Below are positions 1 to 9,699 of a DNA stretch of 64,000 nt, piece by piece. The stretch is taken from assembly GCF_009861525.1 (NCBI RefSeq), contig NZ_WVHL01000003.1, positions 496,001 to 560,000 of the forward strand, read 5' to 3'. The position numbers were made by a program, and so were the translations under genes. The number at the start of each line of letters is the position of its first letter. Within the stretch, counting starts at the first letter, position 1. This DNA is from Pseudomonas sp. LD120. Its GTDB lineage: Bacteria; Pseudomonadota; Gammaproteobacteria; Pseudomonadales; Pseudomonadaceae. The notes beneath the pieces are model-generated. The model was not told where the DNA came from and searched no databases. It saw nothing but the letters and a program-made list of their open reading frames with translations.

Positions 1-83
1 TGGAAAACGCGGTCATGGTCGCGATCATCTGTGACCGTGGCGATCGTTACTTGTCGACCGGCATCTTCGATGCGCCCAACTGA
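1..83 (+). CDS. cysM: Cysteine synthase B, C-terminal end (partial)
   Basis: Only the last 26 codons are inside the window, read in frame from base 3 to a TGA at 81-83. The visible tail contains [13 protein letters not shown] and ends in DAPN. This resembles the C-terminus of CysM, the PLP-dependent O-acetylserine sulfhydrylase of cysteine synthesis, and cysM sits just before rlmD in Pseudomonas. The stop overlaps the rlmD start by one base (TGATG), so the two are probably translationally coupled. The catalytic lysine and PLP site lie outside the window, so the call rests on the tail and gene order. Confidence 0.75.
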   Translation, partial: ENAVMVAIICDRGDRYLSTGIFDAPN

Positions 84-1435
84 TGGCTAAGCACGAGAGA
101 GGCTTGCGCTTCCAACCTGCGGGCGGCAGCCGGGCCCCACAGATTCCGGTGGGCAAGAAACAGCGCTTGAACATTCAGCGCCTGGCCAACGACGGTCGTG
201 GCATCGCCTTTGTCGATGGCCGCACCTGGTTTGTCAGCGCAGCCCTGGCCGGTGAAGACGTCGAGGCGCGGGTACTGGGTACTCATGGCAAGGTGGTGGA
301 GGCCCGTACCGAGCGTCTGTTCAGCGCCAGTGAGCTGCGCCGTCCGGCAGCCTGTGCCCACGCCGGGCGTTGTGGTGGTTGCAGCGTGCAGCACCTGCCC
401 CACGCCGAACAGCTTGCCCTGAAACAGCGCATGCTCGCCGAGCAGTTGTTCAAGGTCGCGGGGGTCGAGCCCGACGTCTGGGCGGCGCCGTTGAGCGGTC
501 CAGAGTTCGGCTATCGACGCCGCGCCCGGGTGGCGGTGCGTTGGGACGCAAAGGGTAAGCAACTGGAGGTGGGATTCCGGGCCGCCGGCAGCCAGGACAT
601 CGTCGCCATCGACGATTGCCCGGTTCTGGTAGCGGCCTTGCAACCGATCATGAGTCGCTTGCCGGCGATGCTGCGGCGTTTGAGCAAGCCTCAAGCGCTG
701 GGGCATGTGGAGCTGTTCAGTGGTTCGGCACTGGCGGTGCTGTTGCGCCACATGGCGCCGTTGTCCGCAAGCGACCTTGCGATCCTCAAGGACTTCTGCG
801 ACTTCCATCAGGCGCAGTTGTGGTTGCATGGCGAAGGCGAACCGCAGCCGTTCGATCCGTCACAGACCCTGGGTTACCGCCTGGAATCCTGGGATCTGAA
901 CGTGGCGTATCGGCCTGGTGATTTTGTCCAGGTCAATGCCGGTGTCAATGAGGCGATGGTCGCTCAGGCATTGGAGTGGCTGGCACCACAGGCCCACGAG
1001 CGGGTGCTGGATCTGTTCTGCGGTCTGGGCAACTTCGCCCTGCCGTTGGCGCAGCAGGTGCGGGAAGTGGTGGCGGTGGAAGGCGTGGCAACCATGGTGG
1101 CGCGAGCGGCTGAAAACGCCGTCAGCAACAACTTGCATAACACACGCTTTTTTCAAGCCGACTTATCCCAACCCCTGAACGCTGCCGAGTGGGCCGATCA
1201 AGGCTTTTCTGCGGTACTCTTGGACCCGCCTCGCGACGGTGCTTTTGAGGTGGTTCGCACGCTGGCGAGTCTGGGCGCCAAGCGGTTGCTGTATGTGTCA
1301 TGCAACCCGGCAACTTTGGCCCGTGACACGGTCGAATTGATCAAACAGGGCTATCGGTTAAAACGAGCCGGGATTCTCGATATGTTTCCTCAAACGGCAC
1401 ATGTCGAGGCCATGGCGTTATTCGAAGCGAGCTAG
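83..1435 (+). CDS. rlmD: 23S rRNA (uracil-1939-C5)-methyltransferase RlmD
   Basis: This 450-residue protein has the RlmD/RumA architecture. An N-terminal TRAM RNA-binding domain covers about residues 24-78. Cysteines 91, 97 and 100 ([10 protein letters not shown]) and a fourth near residue 179 (DDCP) fit the [4Fe-4S] site. The SAM motif is [16 protein letters not shown], and the catalytic cysteine motif is [12 protein letters not shown] near the end. The family methylates U1939 of 23S rRNA. Length is normal. The start overlaps the cysM stop. relA follows after about 120 bp, which probably holds a separate relA promoter. Confidence 0.96.
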   Translation: MAKHERGLRFQPAGGSRAPQIPVGKKQRLNIQRLANDGRGIAFVDGRTWFVSAALAGEDVEARVLGTHGKVVEARTERLFSASELRRPAACAHAGRCGGCSVQHLPHAEQLALKQRMLAEQLFKVAGVEPDVWAAPLSGPEFGYRRRARVAVRWDAKGKQLEVGFRAAGSQDIVAIDDCPVLVAALQPIMSRLPAMLRRLSKPQALGHVELFSGSALAVLLRHMAPLSASDLAILKDFCDFHQAQLWLHGEGEPQPFDPSQTLGYRLESWDLNVAYRPGDFVQVNAGVNEAMVAQALEWLAPQAHERVLDLFCGLGNFALPLAQQVREVVAVEGVATMVARAAENAVSNNLHNTRFFQADLSQPLNAAEWADQGFSAVLLDPPRDGAFEVVRTLASLGAKRLLYVSCNPATLARDTVELIKQGYRLKRAGILDMFPQTAHVEAMALFEAS

Positions 1436-1557
1436 GATGGCTTGTCTAATCCGACTGGCCTGTCAGGCACGACTCGCTGGCCCTGCGAGCGGTGCCTGAC
1501 AGTTGAAGGTCAGCGATTTGACGCATTGAATGTGCGTCGTAGGGAAGGTAAAGCAAG

Positions 1558-3801
1558 ATGGTACAGGTGAGAGCGCACCAGCCGATCAACACCGACGGCA
1601 GTATCAATCTCGAGGCGTGGCTCGATCACACGGTCAGCGTCGACATGGCACTGGACCGTGAAGCCTTGAAAGAAGCCTGCGAGTTCGCTCGTGAGGCTGA
1701 GTTACAACACATCGCGGCCAAGGGGCTCAGCGCCGAGGACGTGTCGTGTTTCAGCACCGGCCTGGAGATCGCCGAGATCCTTGCCGACCTCAAGCTGGAC
1801 CAGGACTCACTGGTCGCCGCGGTGTTGTACCGCGGCGTCCGTGAGGGTCAGATCCAGTTGCCCGCGGTCAGCCAGCGTTTTGGTCCGGTGGTGACCAAGC
1901 TGATCGATGGCGTGCTGCGCATGGCCGCCATCAGCGCCAGTCTCAGTCCTCGTCAATCCCTGGTATTGGGCACTCAGGCTCAGGTGGAGAACCTGCGCAA
2001 GATGCTGGTGGCCATGGTCGATGACGTGCGCGTGGCACTGATCAAACTGGCTGAGCGGACCTGCGCCATTCGGGCGGTGAAAAGCGCCGACGAAGAGAAG
2101 CGCAACCGGGTTGCCCGGGAAGTCTTCGATATCTACGCTCCCCTGGCTCACCGCTTGGGTATCGGCCATATCAAGTGGGAGCTGGAGGATCTGTCCTTCC
2201 GTTACTTGGAGCCTGAGCAATACAAGCAGATCGCCAAGCTGCTGCATGAGCGGCGCCTGGATCGCGAGCGCTTCATCTCCGACGTGATGAACCAGTTGCA
2301 GAACGAGTTGAAGGCCACTGGAGTCAACGCCGACATCAGCGGGCGGGCCAAGCACATCTATTCCATCTGGCGCAAAATGCAGCGCAAAGGTCTGGAGTTC
2401 AGCCAGATCTACGATGTGCGCGCGGTGCGGGTGCTGGTTCCGGAAATGCGCGACTGCTACACCGCGCTGGGTATCGTGCATACCTTGTGGCGGCATATTC
2501 CCAAGGAGTTCGACGACTACATCGCCAACCCCAAGGAAAACGGTTACCGCTCGCTGCACACCGCGGTGATCGGCCCCGAGGGCAAGGTGTTGGAGGTGCA
2601 GATCCGCACCCACGCCATGCACGAAGAAGCTGAGTTGGGGGTCTGTGCGCACTGGAAGTACAAGGGCACCGACGTCAAGTCCGGCTCCAACCATTACGAA
2701 GAGAAGATTTCCTGGCTGCGTCAGGTGTTGGAGTGGCACGAAGAGCTGGGTGATATCGGTGGTCTGGCCGAGCAGCTGCGGGTGGATATCGAGCCGGATC
2801 GAGTCTACATCTTCACCCCTGACGGTCACGCCATCGACTTGCCCAAGGGCGCCACGCCGCTGGACTTCGCTTATCGGGTGCACACCGAGATCGGCCACAA
2901 CTGCCGGGGCGCGAAGATCAATGGGCGCATCGTGCCGCTCAACTACAGCCTGCAGACTGGCGAGCAGGTGGAAATCATCACCAGCAAGCACGGCACTCCG
3001 AGCCGCGATTGGCTGAACCCCAACCTGGGCTACGTCACCACGTCGCGGGCGCGGGCGAAGATCGTCCATTGGTTCAAGTTGCAGGCGCGTGATCAGAACG
3101 TTGCGGCCGGCAAGACCTTGCTGGAGCGGGAACTGAGTCGTCTTGGCCTGCCGCAGGTGGATTTCGACAAGCTGGCCGAGAAGGCCAACATGAAGGTCGC
3201 CGAGGACATGTTCGCGGCCCTGGGGGCGGGTGATCTGCGTCTGGCGCAACTGGTCAATCTGGCCCAGCAACTGGTGGAGCCAGAGCGCGGCGACGAACAG
3301 TTGGAACTGATCCCGCGCAAGGCAGCAGGCTACAAGCCGGGCAAACGTGGCGACATCCAGATCCAGGGCGTGGGCAATCTCATGACCCAGATGGCTGGCT
3401 GCTGCCAACCGCTGCCGGGGGATGCGATCGTCGGTTACATCACCCAAGGTCGCGGCGTGAGCATTCACCGTCAGGACTGCGCTTCGGTGCTGCAATTGGC
3501 TGGGCGCGAACCAGAGCGGATCATCCAGGTCAGTTGGGGGCCGGTGCCGGTGCTCACCTATCCGGTGGACATCATCATCCGTGCCTATGATCGTTCCGGT
3601 CTGCTGCGTGACGTCTCGCAAGTACTGCTCAACGAGCGGATCAACGTGCTGGCGGTCAACACCCGCTCGAATAAGGAGGACAACACTGCGTTGATGTCCT
3701 TGACCATCGAGATTCCGGGGCTGGACGCGTTGGGCCGCTTGCTGGGACGAATTTCCCAGTTGCCGAACATCATCGAGACCCGGCGCAACCGAACCCCGTG
3801 A
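1558..3801 (+). CDS. relA: GTP pyrophosphokinase RelA ((p)ppGpp synthetase I)
   Basis: This 747-residue protein makes (p)ppGpp from ATP and GTP/GDP on stalled ribosomes. Domains in order: a pseudo-hydrolase HD region in the first 200 residues; the synthetase domain at about 250-370; TGS at about 412-475 (DRVYIFTPDGHAIDLPKG); a conserved Cys-Cys motif at about 613 (MAGCCQPLPGDAI); and a C-terminal ACT domain from about 665. The segment aligning with the HD motif reads VLYRGVREG, so the His-Asp pair is absent. This fits a monofunctional RelA rather than bifunctional SpoT. A good ribosome-binding site (GGAAGG) precedes the ATG. mazG follows after a short gap. Confidence 0.97.
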   Translation: MVQVRAHQPINTDGSINLEAWLDHTVSVDMALDREALKEACEFAREAELQHIAAKGLSAEDVSCFSTGLEIAEILADLKLDQDSLVAAVLYRGVREGQIQLPAVSQRFGPVVTKLIDGVLRMAAISASLSPRQSLVLGTQAQVENLRKMLVAMVDDVRVALIKLAERTCAIRAVKSADEEKRNRVAREVFDIYAPLAHRLGIGHIKWELEDLSFRYLEPEQYKQIAKLLHERRLDRERFISDVMNQLQNELKATGVNADISGRAKHIYSIWRKMQRKGLEFSQIYDVRAVRVLVPEMRDCYTALGIVHTLWRHIPKEFDDYIANPKENGYRSLHTAVIGPEGKVLEVQIRTHAMHEEAELGVCAHWKYKGTDVKSGSNHYEEKISWLRQVLEWHEELGDIGGLAEQLRVDIEPDRVYIFTPDGHAIDLPKGATPLDFAYRVHTEIGHNCRGAKINGRIVPLNYSLQTGEQVEIITSKHGTPSRDWLNPNLGYVTTSRARAKIVHWFKLQARDQNVAAGKTLLERELSRLGLPQVDFDKLAEKANMKVAEDMFAALGAGDLRLAQLVNLAQQLVEPERGDEQLELIPRKAAGYKPGKRGDIQIQGVGNLMTQMAGCCQPLPGDAIVGYITQGRGVSIHRQDCASVLQLAGREPERIIQVSWGPVPVLTYPVDIIIRAYDRSGLLRDVSQVLLNERINVLAVNTRSNKEDNTALMSLTIEIPGLDALGRLLGRISQLPNIIETRRNRTP

Positions 3802-3825
3802 TGCCTGTATGAAAGGGATGAAGTG

Positions 3826-4659
3826 ATGCACAGCCTTGAAGACCTGCTCCACCTGATGACGCGCTTGCGAGACCCGCAATATGGCTGCCCTTGGGACATC
3901 AAGCAGAACTACGCCAGTATCGTCCCGCATACCCTGGAAGAGGCGTATGAAGTCGCTGACGCCATCGAGCGCGGTGACTTCGACCACTTGCAGGGGGAGT
4001 TGGGGGATCTGCTGTTTCAGGTGGTGTATTACAGCCAACTGGCCCGTGAAGAGGGGCGTTTCGAGTTCGATGCGGTGGTGGACGGCATCACCCGCAAACT
4101 GATTCGGCGCCATCCTCATGTGTTCCCTACCGGTGACCTGTATGCCCCGCTGGATGTTGCGCGGCTCACTGAGGAGCAGGTCAAGGACCGCTGGGAGCAG
4201 ATCAAGGCCGAGGAGCGTGCCGAGAAGTCCGATGCTCCGCTGCAGTTGTCCCTGCTGGACGATGTGCCGGTTGCCTTGCCGGCCTTGTCCCGTGCTGCCA
4301 AGTTGCAAAAGCGCGCCGCCCAGGTTGGTTTTGACTGGCCGGATGCGTTGCCGGTGGTGGACAAGGTGCGTGAAGAACTGGACGAGGTGCTGGAGGCCAT
4401 GGCCGACAACGACCCGGCGGCCATCACCGATGAAATCGGTGACTTGCTGTTTGTCGTGGTCAACCTGGCCCGGCACCTTAAGGTCGATCCGGAGAGCGCC
4501 TTGCGTGGCGCTAATGCCAAGTTCGACAGACGCTTCCGATTTATCGAGCAGGCATTGCGCGATACCCATCGTCCCGTGGAAGATTGCACCCTCGAAGAGT
4601 TGGATGCCCTGTGGGGCGAAGCCAAACGTCAGGAAAAGAATTTGCCCAGCTGCGGCTGA
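3826..4659 (+). CDS. mazG: Nucleoside triphosphate pyrophosphohydrolase MazG
   Basis: MazG hydrolyses nucleoside triphosphates to monophosphates plus pyrophosphate. In E. coli it also modulates ppGpp. The protein (277 residues) has two tandem MazG all-alpha domains. The first carries the metal-binding pattern in HTLEEAYEVADAIERGDFD followed by GELGDLLFQ. The second carries KVREELDEVLEAM and DEIGDLLF. I placed the start at the ATG at 3826, which has an upstream AGGGA. An in-frame GTG lies one codon earlier. The gene is 24 bp downstream of relA, so the two probably share a transcript that couples alarmone synthesis with its modulation. Confidence 0.95.
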   Translation: MHSLEDLLHLMTRLRDPQYGCPWDIKQNYASIVPHTLEEAYEVADAIERGDFDHLQGELGDLLFQVVYYSQLAREEGRFEFDAVVDGITRKLIRRHPHVFPTGDLYAPLDVARLTEEQVKDRWEQIKAEERAEKSDAPLQLSLLDDVPVALPALSRAAKLQKRAAQVGFDWPDALPVVDKVREELDEVLEAMADNDPAAITDEIGDLLFVVVNLARHLKVDPESALRGANAKFDRRFRFIEQALRDTHRPVEDCTLEELDALWGEAKRQEKNLPSCG

Positions 4660-4685
4660 GGCCGTTGCCTAAGTGAGTAAGCACC

Positions 4686-5225
4686 ATGAGCCTTTCCCTT
4701 CGCGACCAGTTGCTCAAAGCAGGGCTGGTCAACCAAAAGCAGGCCAAGCAGGTCGGCAAAGACAAGCAGAAGCAGCAACGCCTGGCCCACAAAGGCCAGA
4801 TCGAGCTGGATGACTCCCAGCAGCGCGCAGCTCAGGAAGCCATGGCCGAGAAGGTCAAGCGTGACCAGGAGCTCAATCGTCAGCAGCAGGAGAAGGCCGA
4901 GCAAAAGGCCCGTGCCGCGCAGATCAAGCAGTTGATCGAAGTCTCGCGCCTGCCCAAGTTGACCACCGAGGACTATTACAACTTCGTCGATGACAAGAAG
5001 GTCAAGCGTCTGTCGGTGAACACCTTGATGCGCAACAAACTGAGCAGCGGCTCCCTGGCCATCGTCCATCACGGCGGTGGCTACGAGGTGATTCCACGGG
5101 AGGCGGCGCTGAAGATCCAGGAGCGTGACCCGCGGCGTATCGTGCAACTCAATACCCCTACCGAAGCACCGGATGAGGATGATCCGTACGCGGCCTACCA
5201 GATTCCCGATGATTTGATGTGGTAA
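4686..5225 (+). CDS. DUF2058 family protein (YaiL-like)
   Basis: This 179-residue protein is highly charged. The N-terminal half is a Lys/Gln/Glu-rich helix likely to form a coiled coil (about residues 15-85, for example KDKQKQQRLAHKGQIEL). The C-terminal half is globular and contains YNFVDDKKVKRL and IVHHGGGYEVIP. This is the DUF2058 pattern; E. coli YaiL is a member of uncertain, possibly nucleoprotein-related, function. No signal peptide is visible, so it is probably cytoplasmic. It starts 26 bp after mazG and is the last gene before the strong hairpin at 5231. Confidence 0.88.
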   Translation: MSLSLRDQLLKAGLVNQKQAKQVGKDKQKQQRLAHKGQIELDDSQQRAAQEAMAEKVKRDQELNRQQQEKAEQKARAAQIKQLIEVSRLPKLTTEDYYNFVDDKKVKRLSVNTLMRNKLSSGSLAIVHHGGGYEVIPREAALKIQERDPRRIVQLNTPTEAPDEDDPYAAYQIPDDLMW

Positions 5226-5230
5226 GCACC

Positions 5231-5272
5231 CAATAACGAGCAACCCCGCTCATGGCGGGGTTGCTCGTTATT
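5231..5272. terminator. Bidirectional intrinsic terminator
   Basis: CAATAACGAGCAACCCCGC pairs perfectly with its inverted copy across a TCAT loop, giving a 19-bp stem just after the DUF2058 stop. The stem is long and GC-rich in its centre with AT-rich arms. It probably ends the relA-mazG transcript and may also serve the opposite-strand small gene at 5321-5509. Confidence 0.85.
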
Positions 5273-5320
5273 GGGCGGTAGGATTGGCGTGGAATCTGGC
5301 GGCCCGGCGCTGATGTTGAG

Positions 5321-5509
5321 TCAGGAGCTTTGTGGGGCGCGGTTCTGTTCGAGTTTTTCCAGCTCAGCCTTATAGCTGTGGGCATCGCTTTCGGAGTGGA
5401 ACATGCCCACCAGCAGGTCTTGTTGATGCACATCCCAGATCCGTACACCCGCGGCTACGCCTTCATGGGACATGTGTGAATCGTCGCGTTCAGTTACTTT
5501 TACAGTCAT
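5321..5509 (-). CDS. Small conserved hypothetical protein (62 aa)
   Basis: A 62-residue acidic protein reading MTVKVTERDDSHMSHEGVAA at its N-terminus and containing GVRIWDVHQQDLLVGMFHSE. A clear ribosome-binding site (TTGGAG, 8 bp before the ATG) and codon use like the neighbours support it as real. No signal peptide, membrane segment or catalytic motif is visible. I do not recognise a characterised family. It is transcribed towards the hairpin at 5231-5272. Confidence 0.7.
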   Translation of the reverse strand: MTVKVTERDDSHMSHEGVAAGVRIWDVHQQDLLVGMFHSESDAHSYKAELEKLEQNRAPQSS

Positions 5510-5750
5510 CTGCTAGCTCCAATCTCTGTTGATCTGCAGCAAGGCGTGTGCAGGACTTCGTTATATGTTTTGTTAGATTGCTAAGTAAATCGCCGGAATT
5601 TGCAACAGACCTTTGCAGAATCGAAGACAATCCTGCAGCCCGCTGAATCCGTGACATTTCGCCGCAGGCAGGGAGGTTTCATGACAAAAGCTTCATCTTC
5701 GGCGTCTTGCCTTGTCCTTTTCGGTGAGGTGCCGAGGTGAAATGTCAGGC

Positions 5751-5778
5751 AAAAAAAACCCCGCGTTGGCGGGGTTTT
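5751..5778 (-). terminator. Intrinsic terminator for the DUF3108 gene
   Basis: The stem AAAACCCCGC / GCGGGGTTTT has a GTTG loop. On the minus strand it is followed by eight Ts. It lies 15 bp beyond the stop of the gene at 5793-6506, so it ends the purM-purN-DUF3108 transcript. Confidence 0.88.
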
Positions 5779-5792
5779 GATCGTGCTGTGGC

Positions 5793-6506
5793 TTAGCTGC
5801 CTTTGACCGTCTTACCGTTGACGGTGCCGTTGAGGAGCATGATGTTGTACTCCTTGCCGTCGGTTTCAACTTGTTGCAGGCGCACCAGCAGGTAGTCCCA
5901 GTCCTTGGCGAACCACATCACGGTGATGCGTTTGCTTTGTGTCGGGTCGCGCACGCGCTCGACCTTGATGGCGTCGATCTGGCCGGCCTTGGTGTCGACT
6001 TTCTCCGACCCCAGGACGCGGAAATCGTAGGTGTCAACGTCGCTGCCATCGACCACTTGATAGCTCATGGTCTTCTTGCCGGCGGCCACATCGTGTTGCA
6101 GGGCGAGCTGGTAGGTGGATTTGTCCACCATGCCGGTGTTCAGTGGCAGTTTGACCGCATCGCCGCGGTCGGTGCCAGTGACCATCTTGGCGTTCCAGTC
6201 GAAGTCCAGATCAGCCTTCTTGGCCTTGCCCAGGCCGCCGCGCTCGAAGTGATAGGACTGAGGCACCAGGGTGTCCTTGTCCAGGGTCAGTGTGCTTTCC
6301 TCACTCAGGCTGGCGATCATCATCGATGCCTTGAAGCTGAGTTTCCACGCGCCATTGGCGGTTTTTTCCAGACTGCGTTCAGCAGTGCCGCTCATGGGCA
6401 GCTGTTTCCAGTCGGCGGTGTAGCTAGCGGAGAACGGGTGAAGGTCTGCCGCCTGCACAGCCGGCAGGGCGAACAGAGCGCAAGCGAAGAGCAGGGCGCG
6501 ACGCAT
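5793..6506 (-). CDS. DUF3108 domain protein, secreted
   Basis: This 237-residue protein begins with a typical Sec signal peptide (MRRALLFACALFALPAVQA, cut before AD). The rest is beta-rich. It contains PFSASYTADWKQLPMSG near the mature N-terminus and the hallmark VERVRDPTQSKRITVMWFAK near residue 190. These fit DUF3108, a periplasmic family of unknown function. It lies 8 bp downstream of purN on the same strand and is probably cotranscribed, although no functional link to purine synthesis is apparent. Confidence 0.88.
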   Translation of the reverse strand: MRRALLFACALFALPAVQAADLHPFSASYTADWKQLPMSGTAERSLEKTANGAWKLSFKASMMIASLSEESTLTLDKDTLVPQSYHFERGGLGKAKKADLDFDWNAKMVTGTDRGDAVKLPLNTGMVDKSTYQLALQHDVAAGKKTMSYQVVDGSDVDTYDFRVLGSEKVDTKAGQIDAIKVERVRDPTQSKRITVMWFAKDWDYLLVRLQQVETDGKEYNIMLLNGTVNGKTVKGS

Positions 6507-6514
6507 AAAATCTC

Positions 6515-7177
6515 CTAGGTTCGAATCAAATAACCACTGGCAGCCAGTAATTGACCGTCCAGTAAAGCACCCTGATCGCCGAGCGTGAGCCGACCTTCGG
6601 CAAACCAGCGTACGGCCATGGGGTAAATCCGATGCTCCTGGACGTGTACTCGCTGCGCCAGGCTTGGCGGCGAGTCGTGCAACTCTACCGGGATCACAGC
6701 CTGTACGACCAGAGGTCCGCCATCGAGTTCCTCGGTGACAAAGTGCACGCTGCAGCCGTGCTCGGTCTCTCCGGCCTCCAGCGCTCGCTGATGAGTATGT
6801 AACCCTTTGTATTTGGGTAGCAGCGAAGGATGGATATTCAGCAGGCGGCCCTGATAGTGGCGCACGAATCCAGCGCTGAGAATGCGCATGAATCCCGCCA
6901 GGACCACCAGCTTTGGCTGGAAACTATCGATCAGTTCGATCAGCCCCTGATCGAAGGCCTCGCGGCCCTCGAAGGCGGTGTGATCGAGGAAGCGGGTAGC
7001 GATACCCGCGTCCTTGGCGCGCTGCAGGCCATAGGCGTCAGCGCGATTGGAGATCACGGCAGCAATGCGCACCGGACTGTCGTCGGTGCGCGTGCTGTCG
7101 ATCAGGGCTTGCAGGTTACTGCCGGTGCCGGATAGCAGCACCACAACATCACAGGTCGGCGACGTCCGCTCTTGCAT
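6515..7177 (-). CDS. purN: Phosphoribosylglycinamide formyltransferase PurN
   Basis: PurN transfers the formyl group of 10-formyl-THF to GAR, the third step of de novo purine synthesis. The protein (220 residues) shows the N-terminal VVVLLSGTGSNLQALID loop, the catalytic block LLNIHPSLLPKYKGLHTH with the Asn and His, and the late aspartate motif ELDGGPLV. Length and order fit the family. The ATG overlaps the purM stop by one base (TGATG), which indicates translational coupling within a purMN operon. Confidence 0.97.
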   Translation of the reverse strand: MQERTSPTCDVVVLLSGTGSNLQALIDSTRTDDSPVRIAAVISNRADAYGLQRAKDAGIATRFLDHTAFEGREAFDQGLIELIDSFQPKLVVLAGFMRILSAGFVRHYQGRLLNIHPSLLPKYKGLHTHQRALEAGETEHGCSVHFVTEELDGGPLVVQAVIPVELHDSPPSLAQRVHVQEHRIYPMAVRWFAEGRLTLGDQGALLDGQLLAASGYLIRT

Positions 7178-8235
7178 CAGTGGGCCTTGAGGTTCTTCAG
7201 CTCAACTTGGGCCGCGCCTTCTGCAGCGAGGCCGATCTGGCCGATGACCCAAGGCTGTTCGCCGGCCTCGCGCAGAACGTTCAGGGCGTTTTCAACCTGA
7301 TCCTGGGCCACACAGATGACCATGCCTACTCCGCAGTTCAGTACGCGGTGCATTTCGTGCTCGTCGACGTTGCCTTGCTCTTGCAACCAGTCGAAGACTG
7401 CCGGACGCTGCCAGCTCGCCACATCGACCACGGCCTGGGCGCCTTTTGGCAGCACGCGTGGGATGTTGTCCAGCAGGCCGCCGCCGGTGATGTGAGCCAT
7501 GGCCTTGACCGCGCCGGTGTCCTTGATCAGCTTCAGCAGCGGCTTGACGTAGATGCGGGTCGGGGCCATCAGCAGGTCCGTCAGTGGCTTGCCGTCGAGC
7601 TGGATATTTTCGATGTTGGCACCGGATACTTCGATGATCTTGCGGATCAGTGAGTAGCCGTTGGAGTGCGGGCCGGACGATGGCAAGGCCAGCAGGGCGT
7701 CGCCAGCGGCGACTTTCGAGCCGTCGATGATCTCGGATTTTTCCACGACTCCGACGCAGAAACCGGCCAGGTCGTAGTCTTCGCCTTCGTACATGCCTGG
7801 CATTTCAGCGGTTTCACCGCCCACCAGCGAGCAGCCGGACAGTTCGCAGCCGGCGCCGATGCCGGTCACGACCTGGGCAGCGGTGTCGACATTGAGCTTG
7901 CCGGTGGCGTAGTAGTCGAGGAAGAACAGCGGCTCGGCACCACAGACCACCAGGTCGTTGACGCACATGGCAACCAGGTCGATGCCGATGCTGTCGTGCT
8001 TGTTCAGGTTCAGGGCCAGGCGCAGCTTGGTGCCAACGCCGTCAGTGCCAGACACCAGTACAGGTTGTTTGTAGCCGGCCGGGATTTCGCAGAGGGCGCC
8101 GAAACCGCCCAGGCCGCCCATGACTTCCGGGCGCGCGGTGCGCTTGGCGACGCTCTTGATGCGTTCGACCAATGCTTCACCGGCGTCGATGTCTACACCG
8201 GCGTCTTTGTAGCTCAGGGAGGGTTGCTTGCTCAT
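7177..8235 (-). CDS. purM: Phosphoribosylformylglycinamidine cyclo-ligase PurM (AIR synthetase)
   Basis: PurM closes the imidazole ring of AIR using ATP in purine synthesis. I chose the ATG at 8235 ([19 protein letters not shown]), giving the usual 352 residues. The frame stays open upstream for 124 more codons, but that extension has no homologous character. Visible motifs are [56 protein letters not shown] and [13 protein letters not shown], all standard for PurM. It is the first gene of purM-purN-DUF3108. Its promoter must lie in the 370-bp divergent region upstream. Confidence 0.97.
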   Translation of the reverse strand: MSKQPSLSYKDAGVDIDAGEALVERIKSVAKRTARPEVMGGLGGFGALCEIPAGYKQPVLVSGTDGVGTKLRLALNLNKHDSIGIDLVAMCVNDLVVCGAEPLFFLDYYATGKLNVDTAAQVVTGIGAGCELSGCSLVGGETAEMPGMYEGEDYDLAGFCVGVVEKSEIIDGSKVAAGDALLALPSSGPHSNGYSLIRKIIEVSGANIENIQLDGKPLTDLLMAPTRIYVKPLLKLIKDTGAVKAMAHITGGGLLDNIPRVLPKGAQAVVDVASWQRPAVFDWLQEQGNVDEHEMHRVLNCGVGMVICVAQDQVENALNVLREAGEQPWVIGQIGLAAEGAAQVELKNLKAH

Positions 8236-8605
8236 GATCCAGGCCTTTAGGGGGGATTCAGGGGTATCGACCGAACCAGTGAGGCTGCCCAGGCACTGTG
8301 AAAGTGTCTCAGGGTGCCCAGCTGATGCCGGTCTGCGAAGGCGCGCGATTTTATCAGGCTTGAGGGGCAGCGGCCATCCTCGGTCCGACGGGGAGGGGCA
8401 TATCCGCTTAAAAAAACCGCGATTGGTCGTGTTGGTGGTCTTGGCCTTGCCTGTATAAGGTATAGCGCTCAAGTGGCTATCGTTATGACAGCGCGAAAAC
8501 AAAACGGGCGGTGAGTGAATGTTTTGCCGGGGCCTGTGGTCACAGCCTTGCTCGCCATGGTTCGTGCGCGTTGTTTCAATCGTTTTTTGTCGTCGGGAAT
8601 CTTCC
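8236..8605. promoter_or_regulatory. Divergent intergenic region between purM and the DUF2066 gene
   Basis: No convincing gene lies in these 370 bp. A candidate promoter for the rightward DUF2066 gene is TTGGTG (8432-8437) and TATAAG (8454-8459) with a 16-bp spacer. I could not identify a convincing purine-repressor operator for purM by eye. Confidence 0.4.
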
Positions 8606-9661
8606 ATGCGTCTGGGTAAATTTCTATTTGTGGGCTGTTTGTCATGGGTCAGCCTGGCGAGTCATGCCGAAACCCTCAATGGTTTGTATCAGGTCCGTGA
8701 GCCGGTCAGCAGTCAGGCGCCCGAGGAGCGTGATCAGGCCACTCAGCGGGCGTTGGCAACCCTGGTGTTGCGCCTCACCGGTGATGCCAAGGCGGTGCGG
8801 GGCGCGGGGCTCGCGGCTATTCGCAAGGATCCGCAACAGATCATCAGTCAGTACGGCTACGACGCCGGACCGCCGGAAAGCCTGCAGGTGGATTTCGATC
8901 CTGTCAGTACCGACCGCGCGTTGCGTCAGGCCGGACTGTCTTTGTGGGGCAGTAATCGGCCGTCGATCCTCGGCTGGTGGTTGAGTGATTCGACTGAGGG
9001 TTCGAGCCTGGTGGGGGATGGTCAGGCCAATGCCGTGCCTTTGCGGCGTGCGGCGCAGCATCGCGGTTTGCCGCTGCGTTTGCCCCTGGGGGACTTGAGC
9101 GAGCAGATCGTTGCCACTGCGCCAAATATTGAAGGCTCTGATCCTGCCCCGCTGCGCGAGGCGTCGGAACGCTATGGTGCGGACGCGCTGCTGGCGGTAC
9201 ATGCCCGTGAAGAAGGCAGTCAATGGCAGGCCCAGTGGCGGCTCTGGCTGGGCGACGAGAAAGAGCAGGGGGCTGTTCAAGGGGCCGACACCGCGGCCTT
9301 GGCCGATGCGGTCTTGCTGGCAGTGAGTCAGCGTCTGGCGCCGCGCTTTGTTACCCATCCGGGCGCGTCCAGCGAACAGTTGCTTGAGGTCCAGGGCATG
9401 ACTCTGGAGCGTTATGCGACTTTGGATCAACTTTTGCTGCCGTTTGGCGCGCAGCTGCAGAGCGTCGACGGTGACCGTATTGTCTACCGGGTTAACGGGA
9501 GCGCCGAGCAATTGCGGGCGCAGTTGTCCCTGGCCAAGTTGCAGGAGGTGCCTGCTGGCGAAGTGCAAGCGCAGCAGGTGCCGGTGCCAGGGGAGGGAGG
9601 CGTAGCCCCAGCCCCTGCGGCTGCGCCGTCATCCGAGGTGCAGCTGCATTTTCGTTGGTGA
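8606..9661 (+). CDS. DUF2066 domain protein, secreted
   Basis: I chose the ATG at 8606, which yields a clean signal peptide ([21 protein letters not shown], cut before ETLNGLYQV) and a protein of 351 residues. The open frame extends upstream without signal-peptide character. The mature protein starts with [20 protein letters not shown] and [17 protein letters not shown], which is the DUF2066 signature found next to purM in pseudomonads. It is probably periplasmic or envelope-associated with unknown role. The C-terminal 30 residues are Pro/Ala-rich. The AI-2E family permease follows after 38 bp. Confidence 0.88.
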   Translation: MRLGKFLFVGCLSWVSLASHAETLNGLYQVREPVSSQAPEERDQATQRALATLVLRLTGDAKAVRGAGLAAIRKDPQQIISQYGYDAGPPESLQVDFDPVSTDRALRQAGLSLWGSNRPSILGWWLSDSTEGSSLVGDGQANAVPLRRAAQHRGLPLRLPLGDLSEQIVATAPNIEGSDPAPLREASERYGADALLAVHAREEGSQWQAQWRLWLGDEKEQGAVQGADTAALADAVLLAVSQRLAPRFVTHPGASSEQLLEVQGMTLERYATLDQLLLPFGAQLQSVDGDRIVYRVNGSAEQLRAQLSLAKLQEVPAGEVQAQQVPVPGEGGVAPAPAAAPSSEVQLHFRW

Positions 9662-9699
9662 CGGATTGTGTCCTTTATATAGAAGCAATGGAGTGGTGT

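Noticed and set aside
1807..4569. A 920-codon open frame on the minus strand across relA and mazG
   Set aside because: It is a shadow of two certain genes in GC-rich DNA. Its composition is Gln/His/Leu-rich with no family character and no ribosome-binding site.
8236..8607. An N-terminal extension of purM (124 extra codons)
   Set aside because: The extension has no homologous character. [13 protein letters not shown] is the family N-terminus.
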